From Candidatus Poribacteria bacterium (GTDB lineage: Bacteria > Poribacteria > WGA-4E > WGA-3G), in contig VXXH01000462.1 of NCBI GenBank assembly GCA_009835515.1, positions 239 through 5,409 on the forward strand: 5,171 nucleotides of DNA. The letters are read 5' to 3'. A model generated the notes under the pieces. That model did no database searches. It was not told the DNA's origin and was given only the letters and a program-made list of their open reading frames with translations. Shown here piece after piece: positions 1 to 5,171 of the stretch. The position numbers and the translations under genes were made by a program. How positions within the stretch are numbered: position 1 is the stretch's first letter; every line of letters starts with the position of its first letter.

Positions 1-7
1 TGCCCAA

Positions 8-13
8 AAGGAG
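8..13 (+). promoter_or_regulatory. Ribosome binding site of the first HTH gene
   Basis: AAGGAG lies 7 bases before the ATG at 21. It is a strong Shine-Dalgarno match and supports that start. Confidence 0.8.
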
Positions 14-20
14 AACAAAA

Positions 21-383
21 ATGACTAACGAAAAAATTGAATATGAAATCGGCAGCGGTAATGTATTCAAAGATTTGGAAATTCCCAATCCAGAGGAATA
101 CCTCGCCAAAGCTCGCCTTGCTGGAATAATCTATGATATTATAGCCGAAAGAAAACTTAAACATGGTAAGGCAGCTAAGCAGCTGGATATGAGTAAGTCT
201 GAAATCACGGCACTTTTAAACGGAAGGCTCGACGACTTTTCGATCGAACGCCTATTTGGACTGCTCAGAAAATTGGATCGCGACATTGAAATTGTTGTCC
301 GAGAGAGACCTGAAGACACACCTCCTGCCGAGATTAACATTATGGCGCAAGAACTGGAGGAAAATTATGAGCAAGCGGATTAA
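21..383 (+). CDS. XRE-family HTH protein, HigA-like antitoxin (HTH_37 type)
   Basis: This 120-residue protein is a small DNA-binding regulator of the HigA-like antitoxin kind. The N-terminal block reads IGSGNVFKDLEIPNPEEYLAK (about residues 10-30), followed by a helix-turn-helix at about residues 45-70 and the hallmark segment FSIERLFGLLRKLDRDIEIVV (about 73-93). Family members are usually encoded just after a Gp49/HigB-like RNase toxin and repress their own operon while neutralising the toxin. No toxin is visible here, but one may end upstream of the window. An acidic tail of about 25 residues after the conserved core makes it longer than most relatives. Its 3' end overlaps the next gene, a paralogue, by 17 bp, which suggests translational coupling. 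Family assignment is firm. The antitoxin role is inferred, and a free-standing regulator is the alternative. Confidence 0.85.
   Translation: MTNEKIEYEIGSGNVFKDLEIPNPEEYLAKARLAGIIYDIIAERKLKHGKAAKQLDMSKSEITALLNGRLDDFSIERLFGLLRKLDRDIEIVVRERPEDTPPAEINIMAQELEENYEQAD
356..360 (+). promoter_or_regulatory. Ribosome binding site that sets the start of the second HTH gene
   Basis: GGAGG lies 6 bases before the ATG at 367 and inside the end of the preceding gene. It favours the start at 367 over the in-frame ATG at 256. The latter would add 37 residues with no resemblance to the family, all lying inside the upstream gene. Confidence 0.85.
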
Positions 384-690
384 ATTTGAAAAGAGCTCAG
401 GCAATGTCTTTAAGGATTTAGACTTGCCTGATGCGGATGAACTATTCCTTAAGGCGAAACTTGGCTTTGAGGTGTTCCAGATTATAGAAGATCGCAAGTT
501 AACCCAAGCTGAAGCAGCAAAGATTTTAGGCGTGAAGCAGCCTGAGATCTCTCGGCTAAAACAGGGAAAGTTTAATCATTATAGTGTAGAACGGTTGTTG
601 ACGTTTCTGAACCAATTGAATCGCGATATTGAAATTCGCATTATTCCCTCAGAAAATAGGAAGGGACAACAACGAGTTGTCGCTGTTTAG
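367..690 (+). CDS. XRE-family HTH protein, paralogue of the preceding gene
   Basis: This is a 107-residue HTH_37/HigA-like protein. It contains SSGNVFKDLDLPDADELFLK (about residues 10-29), an HTH at about 44-70 (RKLTQAEAAKILGVKQPEIS followed by RLKQGKF), and YSVERLLTFLNQLNRDIEIRI (about 72-92). Aligned by eye without gaps against the upstream gene, about 39 of roughly 90 positions are identical, so the two look like an old tandem duplication or two related acquired antitoxins. The HTH here is closer to the usual XRE consensus (TQAEAAKILGV) than that of its neighbour, so it may be the better DNA binder. The start at 367 is chosen from GGAGG at 356-360 and from the family N-terminus. It overlaps the upstream gene by 17 bp and no toxin gene follows. 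Antitoxin function is inferred; a transcriptional regulator is equally possible. Confidence 0.85.
   Translation: MSKRIKFEKSSGNVFKDLDLPDADELFLKAKLGFEVFQIIEDRKLTQAEAAKILGVKQPEISRLKQGKFNHYSVERLLTFLNQLNRDIEIRIIPSENRKGQQRVVAV
397..431 (+). repeat. Imperfect inverted repeat inside the second HTH gene
   Basis: TCAGGCAA (397-404) pairs with TTGCCTGA (424-431). After a one-base bulge at 405, GTCT (406-409) pairs with AGAC (420-423), leaving a 10-base loop. This gives a 12 bp stem about 30 bases after the start codon. No T tract follows, so it is not a terminator. It lies in codons for the conserved GNVFKDL block and may be chance. Confidence 0.4.
665..681 (+). repeat. Short hairpin at the end of the second HTH gene
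   Basis: GACAAC (665-670) and GTTGTC (676-681) form a perfect 6 bp stem around a 5-base loop, just before the stop codon at 688-690. The downstream bases contain only scattered T residues, so it is at best a weak terminator or an mRNA 3'-end structure. Confidence 0.25.
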
Positions 691-734
691 TTCTTAAAGA
701 AAAAGTTCGTCGTCAAAGGAAAATTTAAAGAATA

Positions 735-1844
735 ATGAAAACTGGAAAAGTCGCTATCTTTACACAACCGCAAACGCCTATGGAATTTCGAGAATACCCG
801 ATTCCATCCGTCACACCTGACGACATGCTCGTGCGAATCCGCATGGCGAATATCTGCGGATCCGATCTGCATTTCTGGCGCGGACACGGTCCTAAAATCG
901 AAAGTGGCATCCCGCAAGTGTTAGGACACGAGATGATCGGCACGATTGAAGCGATGGGGCGTAACATCACAACGGATAGCATGGGACAACGGCTTACCGA
1001 GGGCGATCGGATCGCCTACTCCTATTTCAAGCCGTGCCAACACTGCTGGATGTGCCTCAACGGTAAACCCGGGTGTCCCGACCGCTACAGAGATTGGCTC
1101 GGTGTCTCCAGTGAGGAACCGCCGCACTTCCACGGAGCCTACGGTGAATACTACTACATGAAACCCGGACATTGGGTGTTCAAGGTTCCCGACGAGCTCT
1201 CAGACGCGCTCGTATCACCTATTAACTGCGCTTTATCCGAAGTGATTTATGGGTTAAACCAGATCGGTATTACCCTCGGCGACACCGTTGTTATCCAAGG
1301 TGCAGGTGGACTCGGTCTCTACGCGACGGCAGTCGCACGCGAGATGGGTGCGGGGAAAATCATCGTTCTTGATCGACTGCCCGCACGCCTTGCACTCGCG
1401 AAGGAATTCGGTGCAGATGAGACACTCAACGTTGACGAGATTAAGATGAAATCACGGGTTGAATACGTCCTCGACCAAACGGGTGGCATCGGTGCGGATC
1501 TCGTCGCGGAGTTTGTCGGTTCGCCACGCGTTCTCGCTGAAGGTATAGAGATGCTCCGATGGGGTGGACGTTACCTCTGGATCGGAAACATCAACCTCGG
1601 ATTCCCCACCGAGATTGATCCCGGTAACATCGTCCGGTGTAGCAAAGCGATTCGCGGGGTCATCGTCTATGAACCGTGGGTTATCCCACGCGCGCTCGAC
1701 TTCCTGCTGCGCACACGCGACAGGTATCCATTCCACAAAATCATCTCCGATACCTTCCCATTCGGCGAGATTAACGAGGCGTTTTCTTATGCAGACACAG
1801 GTTCAGCCATCAGAATCGGATTAGAATTCGATGCGATTCATTAA
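735..1844 (+). CDS. Zinc-dependent medium-chain alcohol dehydrogenase
   Basis: This complete 369-residue protein belongs to the MDR/zinc alcohol dehydrogenase family, cytosolic enzymes that oxidise alcohols or polyols with NAD(P)+. The catalytic-zinc region is visible as CGSDLHFWRG (C41, D44, H46), GHE (H65, E66) and C165 in the segment SPINCALSEV. The structural zinc loop has C101, C104, C107 and C114, with six residues before the last cysteine. The Rossmann fold carries GAGGLG at 189-194, and D213 ends the second strand (IIVLDRL), which favours NAD over NADP. Length is normal for the family. The start is preceded only by weak purine-rich sequence: AAAG 4 bases away and AAAGGA 14 bases away. 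It follows the HTH genes by 44 bp and precedes the toxin by 14 bp. The true substrate is not readable. Threonine-, sorbitol- and butanediol-type dehydrogenases share these motifs. Confidence 0.9.
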   Translation: MKTGKVAIFTQPQTPMEFREYPIPSVTPDDMLVRIRMANICGSDLHFWRGHGPKIESGIPQVLGHEMIGTIEAMGRNITTDSMGQRLTEGDRIAYSYFKPCQHCWMCLNGKPGCPDRYRDWLGVSSEEPPHFHGAYGEYYYMKPGHWVFKVPDELSDALVSPINCALSEVIYGLNQIGITLGDTVVIQGAGGLGLYATAVAREMGAGKIIVLDRLPARLALAKEFGADETLNVDEIKMKSRVEYVLDQTGGIGADLVAEFVGSPRVLAEGIEMLRWGGRYLWIGNINLGFPTEIDPGNIVRCSKAIRGVIVYEPWVIPRALDFLLRTRDRYPFHKIISDTFPFGEINEAFSYADTGSAIRIGLEFDAIH

Positions 1845-1852
1845 ATTAATTT
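1843..1852. promoter_or_regulatory. AT-rich palindrome just before the toxin gene (possible operator)
   Basis: AAATTAATTT is a perfect 10-base palindrome spanning the dehydrogenase stop codon and ending 6 bases before the toxin ATG. HTH antitoxins of this type often bind palindromes at their own operon, so an operator is possible. A short AT-rich palindrome can easily arise by chance, and no convincing -35/-10 pair accompanies it. Confidence 0.2.
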
Positions 1853-1858
1853 GGCACT

Positions 1859-2191
1859 ATGGAGTTAGAAATATATCAAGACCAGAATGGAAATGAGCCT
1901 TTTGTGGAATGGATCTCTGCTATTAGGGATAGAGTAACAGCAGTAAGAATTCGTAGGCGGCTAAGAAGGATTGAAGAAAGTGGCAATTTAGGCGATCATC
2001 GGTCAGTAGGCAATGGCGTATTTGAACTACGGCTGCAGTTTGGAGCAGGTCATCGAATTTACTTCGGCAAAATAGGAAATGATACCATTTTACTATTACA
2101 CGGAGGCGACAAAGGTTCGCAAAGGCAAGACCTTGTAAAGGCAAAAGCAAATTGGAAAGAATACAATTCAAGGGAGTTAGAAAATGCGTAA
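1859..2191 (+). CDS. HigB/RelE-like toxin of a type II toxin-antitoxin system
   Basis: This complete 110-residue toxin is of the phage Gp49/HI1419 addiction-module type in the RelE/ParE superfamily. Such proteins typically cut mRNA at the ribosome and slow growth when the antitoxin is lost. The hallmark order is present: EPFVEWISAIRD (about 13-24), a basic helix RIRRRLRRIEE (30-40), GNLGD (42-46), VGNGVFELRLQFGAGHRIYF (50-69) and LLLHGGDKGSQRQD (78-91). R58, R66 and K85 are candidates for RNA binding or catalysis. An in-frame stop at 1847-1849 leaves ATG 1859 as the first start. No clear Shine-Dalgarno precedes it. The gene lies 14 bp after the dehydrogenase and overlaps the antitoxin by 8 bp in the usual toxin-first order. 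It is visibly AT-richer than the dehydrogenase. Confidence 0.92.
   Translation: MELEIYQDQNGNEPFVEWISAIRDRVTAVRIRRRLRRIEESGNLGDHRSVGNGVFELRLQFGAGHRIYFGKIGNDTILLLHGGDKGSQRQDLVKAKANWKEYNSRELENA
2172..2176 (+). promoter_or_regulatory. Ribosome binding site of the antitoxin gene
   Basis: GGGAG lies 7 bases before the antitoxin ATG at 2184 and within the last codons of the toxin. It contrasts with the toxin gene, which has no clear site. Confidence 0.75.
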
Positions 2192-2507
2192 GTATAGAAA
2201 ATTCAAAGACTATCACATAGAACAATTACGCGATCCTGACGACGCAAAAATATACCTTTCCGTCGCGATCGAGGATTATGAAAAAGATGAGGACATAGAC
2301 GCGTTTTTACTCGCGGTCAGAGACGTAGCAGAGGCACAGGGCGGCATATCTAAATTAGCTGAACGTCTCAGCCTTACCGATGAGGGGCTTAACAAAGTTC
2401 TTTCCGAAAATGGCAATCCTCAACTTAATACGATACGTGAAATACTTCACGAGTTGGGATTTAAATTTTCGATAGAAGCACGAGAGAGCCGCCCACACGC
2501 AGTATGA
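2184..2507 (+). CDS. HTH antitoxin of the HI1420 type, partner of the upstream toxin
   Basis: This 107-residue antitoxin belongs to the addiction-module antidote family found downstream of HI1419-type toxins. The N-terminal half has the family pattern FKDYHIEQLRDPDDAKIYLS (about 7-26) and the acidic YEKDEDIDAFLLAVRDVAEA (about 32-51), the part likely to wrap the toxin. The C-terminal half is an XRE-like HTH: GGISKLAERLSLTDEGLNKV (53-72), then LSENGNPQLNTIREILHELG (73-92). The protein should neutralise the toxin and, with it, repress the operon. The toxin stop codon lies inside this gene (8 bp overlap), and GGGAG precedes the start. Its own stop overlaps the hemW start as ATGA, so the antitoxin and hemW are probably translated from the same message. 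The pairing with the toxin is firmly supported by family and order. Confidence 0.92.
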   Translation: MRKYRKFKDYHIEQLRDPDDAKIYLSVAIEDYEKDEDIDAFLLAVRDVAEAQGGISKLAERLSLTDEGLNKVLSENGNPQLNTIREILHELGFKFSIEARESRPHAV

Positions 2508-3646
2508 ACTATCCCCATAAATCCGCTTCTTCTGTCTACATTCATATTCCATTCTGCGCGACGAAATGCTACTACTGCGCTTTCAATACCTATACCTTCC
2601 ACAAGGAGCAGGCGAAGGCATATCTACAAGCACTCCGTACAGAGATAGCACTTTACGCTCCAGACACCGATCCGCTACAAACAATTTTTATCGGCGGTGG
2701 CACGCCTTCTATCCTTTCTGCTAACGCCTTAGCGCAGTTATTTTCCGACATACATAAATATTTCCAACTAACGCCAAATGTGGAAATCACCGTAGAATGC
2801 AATCCGGGAACCGTCGATAGCGAGAAACTCAACGTGATGCAAGACAACGGTGTGAATCGACTGAGCTTCGGGCTACAAGCGATGCAAGATGAAACTTTGA
2901 AGCAGTTAGGCAGAATCCACACCGTTGCTGAGTTCCTTGAAAGTTACCACCTCGCCCGCGAACAGCGTTTTGAGAATATCAACATTGATCTCATCTTCGC
3001 GCTACCTGACCAGACGATGGAAACGTGGCAGCATACTCTAAACGAAGTGATTTCTCTCGACCCCGATCACATTTCAGCCTATAACCTCGTCATGGAGGAC
3101 ACAACCCCGTTTTATGAATGGTGGCAAGCCGGTAAACTCCGTCTCCCCTCCGAGGATACCGAAGCGGATATGCTCCAATATACGATTGAGACACTACCCG
3201 CGCACGGGTACACCCACTACGAAATCTGTAACTTCGCCAGACCCGAGCATTATGCGAGGCACAACCTCGTCTATTGGAATAATCAACCGTGCATCGGACT
3301 CGGTGCGGGCGCGTGCGGGTATGTCAACGGCGTGCGTTATTCTAATATTCGGGGTATCGCACCTTACATCAAAGCACTCTTTCGAGGCAACAAACCCATC
3401 GCCGACACCGAACGCCTAACAGGGGACGCTGAAAAAGCGGAAACGCTCATGCTCGCACTTCGGAAACGCGAAGGCATCTCTCTTGACGTTTACCAAAACC
3501 GATTCGGTGAAGAAATAGAAGCTGCATTTGGGAGTATCCTGAAAAGATGGATGGATTTGCAGCTGCTGGAACGTACCCCCACCCATCTTCGTCTCACCCC
3601 TCGCGGACTTTTCCTCGCAAACGAAGTTTTCGTCGAATTGATGTAA
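2504..3646 (+). CDS. hemW: HemW, radical-SAM heme chaperone (HemN-like)
   Basis: This complete 380-residue protein binds heme and a 4Fe-4S cluster and is thought to deliver heme to respiratory proteins. It was long misannotated as oxygen-independent coproporphyrinogen III oxidase. The radical-SAM cluster motif is C18, C22 and C25, within YIHIPFCATKCYYCAFN. Position 27 is F, so the extra cysteine of true HemN (CxxxCxxCxC) is absent, which points to HemW. Further landmarks are GGGTPS (64-69) for SAM binding, ECNPGTV (98-104), VNRLSFGLQAM (117-127), LGRIHT (135-140), NIDLIFALPDQT (160-171), HISAYNLVMEDTTPF (189-203), YEICNFAR (239-246), HNLVYW (253-258) and a C-terminal winged-helix region ending LTPRGLFLANE (364-374). 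Length is normal. No clear Shine-Dalgarno is seen; the ATG overlaps the antitoxin TGA, so re-initiation is likely. The restriction gene starts 15 bp downstream. Confidence 0.93.
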   Translation: MNYPHKSASSVYIHIPFCATKCYYCAFNTYTFHKEQAKAYLQALRTEIALYAPDTDPLQTIFIGGGTPSILSANALAQLFSDIHKYFQLTPNVEITVECNPGTVDSEKLNVMQDNGVNRLSFGLQAMQDETLKQLGRIHTVAEFLESYHLAREQRFENINIDLIFALPDQTMETWQHTLNEVISLDPDHISAYNLVMEDTTPFYEWWQAGKLRLPSEDTEADMLQYTIETLPAHGYTHYEICNFARPEHYARHNLVYWNNQPCIGLGAGACGYVNGVRYSNIRGIAPYIKALFRGNKPIADTERLTGDAEKAETLMLALRKREGISLDVYQNRFGEEIEAAFGSILKRWMDLQLLERTPTHLRLTPRGLFLANEVFVELM

Positions 3647-3650
3647 ATGA

Positions 3651-3656
3651 AAGGAA
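3651..3656 (+). promoter_or_regulatory. Ribosome binding site that sets the start of the nuclease-methylase gene
   Basis: AAGGAA lies 5 bases before the ATG at 3662. An in-frame ATG at 3647 would add only MKGKP and would place this site inside its own reading frame, so 3662 is preferred. Confidence 0.7.
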
Positions 3657-3661
3657 AACCT

Positions 3662-5171
3662 ATGAGTCAAGCGACATCCAATCAACATGACCCTGATATG
3701 CTCGATGAATACCATTTCAGCGAGGGAGTCCGGGGGAAATATGCGAAACTCAATCTCAAACCCAGTCACAAAGCCATTCGCGACTACTACGCCACGTTGC
3801 AGCAATACACACAACAAGGCATCACACACGAGGGGGCCGTTAGTTCACCCTTTGATACGCTCCTCCATGCCTGCGCAAAACAGATAAACGCCACCTTCAT
3901 CCCACAACATGCTATGCACACCGCAGCAGGAAATCGTATCGTCATTGACGGCGCAATCCTTGACGCATACGGACTACCGCTCGGCTACTGGGAAGCGAAA
4001 GACATAGATGACAACCTCGCCAAAGCCGTACAAGAGAAACGAGACGCAGGCTACCCACTCGATAACACCCTCTTCCAAACACCACAGCGCGCTATCCTCT
4101 ACCAAAACGGCGCGGAAGTCCTCAATATTGACATCACTGAACCGGCAAACCTTATCGCAGCACTCCAATATCTGTTCGCTTACGTTCCACCGGCACTCGA
4201 CAACTGGCACACCGCCGTCTCGGATTTCAGAGAACACGTACCAGATCTCGCAAACAGATTAAAGGAACTCATTGAGCAGCGCCACGACACCGATACCGCA
4301 TTCAAGAAAGCGTTCTCCGATTTCTATGAGACCTGTCGTACCTCCATCAACCCAGAACTCTCACAAGATGCCCTTGAGGAGATGCTCATCCAACATATTC
4401 TCACCGAACGCATCTTCCGCACTGTCTTTAATAATTCCGCCTTCACCCGCCGAAATATCATCGCACGTGAGATTGAAAACGTCGTTGACGCACTCATCCG
4501 TCAAGCGTTCAGTCGTGAGGAATTTCTCAAACCCTTAGACCGGTTCTACGTCGCTATTGAGCAAGCCGCGATGCTCTGCCGAGACTTCACCCAAAAACAG
4601 CACTTTCTCAACACGTTCTACGAGAAATTCTTTCAGGGATTCTCTGCGGACGTTGCGGACACACACGGCATCGTCTACACACCGCAACCGATCGTCGATT
4701 TCATGGTGAAAAGTGTAGAGCATATTCTCGAAGCCGAGTTCGGTCGGTCGTTGTCGGATACCGGCGTACATATCATTGATCCATTTGTTGGGACGGGAAA
4801 TTTTATCGTCCGACTCATGCAGGACATCCAAGGCACAGCGTTAGAGGAGAAATATCGGCATGCGTTGCATTGCAATGAGGTGATGCTCCTGCCTTACTAC
4901 ATCGCCAGTCTCAACATCGAACAAGAGTACTTCCAACGCACAGGGACGTACCTACCCTTTGAAGGCATCGCGCTCGCGGATACGTTTGAGTTGCTTGAAC
5001 AACAGCAAGGCGAACTCTTCACGCGTGAGAACACAGAACGCGTCAAGAGACAGAAAGCAGCAGATATGTTCGTCGTCATCGGCAACCCACCTTACAACGC
5101 GTGGCAAGTTAACGAAAATGATAATAATAAAAACCGAAGATACAAAACAATGGACAAGCAGATCGCAGAGA
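3662..5171 (+). CDS. Nuclease-methyltransferase restriction enzyme, Type IIG/ISP-like (3' end outside window)
   Basis: The first 503 residues are present and the frame is open to the window edge. The protein belongs to a family of large restriction-modification proteins annotated as N6-adenine DNA methylases or Type ISP-like enzymes. Residues about 35-160 look like a PD-(D/E)XK nuclease, with D96 in IVIDGAIL and E111/K113 in GYWEAKD. Residues about 160-330 are mostly helical, including LIQHILTERIFRTVFN and FTRRNIIAREIENVVDALI. The methylase then begins: THGIVYTP (334-341), SAM-binding motif I DPFVGTGNF (373-381) and catalytic motif IV NPPY (475-478), followed by the polar stretch NENDNNKNRRY. 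No Walker A or DEAD/DEAH box is seen in this part, unlike helicase-containing Type ISP enzymes such as LlaGI. A target-recognition domain is expected in the missing C-terminal half. It follows hemW by 15 bp. The role would be cutting unmodified foreign DNA and methylating host sites; the recognition sequence is unknown. Confidence 0.9.
   Translation, partial: MSQATSNQHDPDMLDEYHFSEGVRGKYAKLNLKPSHKAIRDYYATLQQYTQQGITHEGAVSSPFDTLLHACAKQINATFIPQHAMHTAAGNRIVIDGAILDAYGLPLGYWEAKDIDDNLAKAVQEKRDAGYPLDNTLFQTPQRAILYQNGAEVLNIDITEPANLIAALQYLFAYVPPALDNWHTAVSDFREHVPDLANRLKELIEQRHDTDTAFKKAFSDFYETCRTSINPELSQDALEEMLIQHILTERIFRTVFNNSAFTRRNIIAREIENVVDALIRQAFSREEFLKPLDRFYVAIEQAAMLCRDFTQKQHFLNTFYEKFFQGFSADVADTHGIVYTPQPIVDFMVKSVEHILEAEFGRSLSDTGVHIIDPFVGTGNFIVRLMQDIQGTALEEKYRHALHCNEVMLLPYYIASLNIEQEYFQRTGTYLPFEGIALADTFELLEQQQGELFTRENTERVKRQKAADMFVVIGNPPYNAWQVNENDNNKNRRYKTMDKQIAE

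Noticed and set aside
256..366. In-frame 5' extension of the second HTH gene starting at ATG 256
   Set aside because: It lies wholly inside the upstream gene in another frame, gives 37 residues unlike the family, and has no ribosome site as good as GGAGG before ATG 367.
1452..1736. 94-codon minus-strand open frame inside the dehydrogenase
   Set aside because: It is antisense to a conserved, complete enzyme and has no domain or ribosome site.
1821..1851. Promoter-like TTAGAA with TTAATT before the toxin
   Set aside because: The 19-base spacing and weak matches do not support a sigma-70-type promoter; AT-rich sequence alone explains it.
2504..3646. Assignment as coproporphyrinogen III oxidase HemN
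   Set aside because: The fourth cysteine of the HemN motif (CxxxCxxCxC) is missing (F27), and the protein is shorter than HemN, as in HemW.
3647..3661. Alternative ATG at 3647 for the nuclease-methylase
   Set aside because: It adds only MKGKP, directly abuts the hemW stop codon, and would consume the ribosome site that fits ATG 3662.
3416..3829. 137-codon open frame on the minus strand across the hemW end
   Set aside because: It is antisense to hemW and the restriction gene, both firmly supported by motifs, and its translation shows no recognisable domain.
4008..4538. Two open frames of 84 and 88 codons on the + strand
   Set aside because: They lie in another frame of the nuclease-methylase gene; their Ser/Thr/Pro-rich translations are typical out-of-frame products.

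Overview
This is a 5.17 kb bacterial window with seven protein genes, all on the + strand and tightly packed. The largest gap is 44 bp, between the second gene and the dehydrogenase. The other junctions are overlaps of 17, 8 and 4 bp or gaps of 14 and 15 bp. I see no convincing intrinsic terminator, tRNA, rRNA, CRISPR array or insertion sequence. The packing suggests one transcript or a run of read-through transcripts. The organism cannot be named with confidence. Clear Shine-Dalgarno sites, moderate and uneven GC, and a mosaic of toxin-antitoxin, restriction and housekeeping genes fit an environmental bacterium. A Poribacteria-like or similar uncultured lineage is a guess from protein style only.

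Positions 21-690 hold two small overlapping genes for paralogous XRE/HTH_37-type DNA-binding proteins of the HigA-like antitoxin kind, with no toxin between them. A partner toxin could lie upstream of the window. Positions 735-1844 encode a complete zinc-dependent medium-chain alcohol dehydrogenase with both zinc sites and a Rossmann NAD-binding motif. Positions 1859-2507 hold a complete toxin-first type II toxin-antitoxin pair, with a HigB/RelE-like toxin of the HI1419 type and an HTH antitoxin of the HI1420 type.

Positions 2504-3646 encode HemW, the radical-SAM heme chaperone. Its ATG overlaps the antitoxin stop codon as ATGA. Positions 3662-5171 hold the first 503 residues of a large restriction-modification protein that runs off the window. 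It has an N-terminal PD-(D/E)XK-like nuclease motif, a helical linker, and an N6-adenine methyltransferase domain with DPFVGTG and NPPY motifs.

The window reads as defence or stabilisation genes (antitoxin-like pair, toxin-antitoxin pair, nuclease-methylase) interleaved with two metabolic or housekeeping genes (dehydrogenase, hemW). The AT-richer base content of the toxin gene beside the GC-richer dehydrogenase fits separate acquisition. None of the individual families is new. The most notable points are the toxinless antitoxin tandem, the coupling of hemW to an antitoxin, and the nuclease-methylase that lacks the helicase expected of a Type ISP enzyme.
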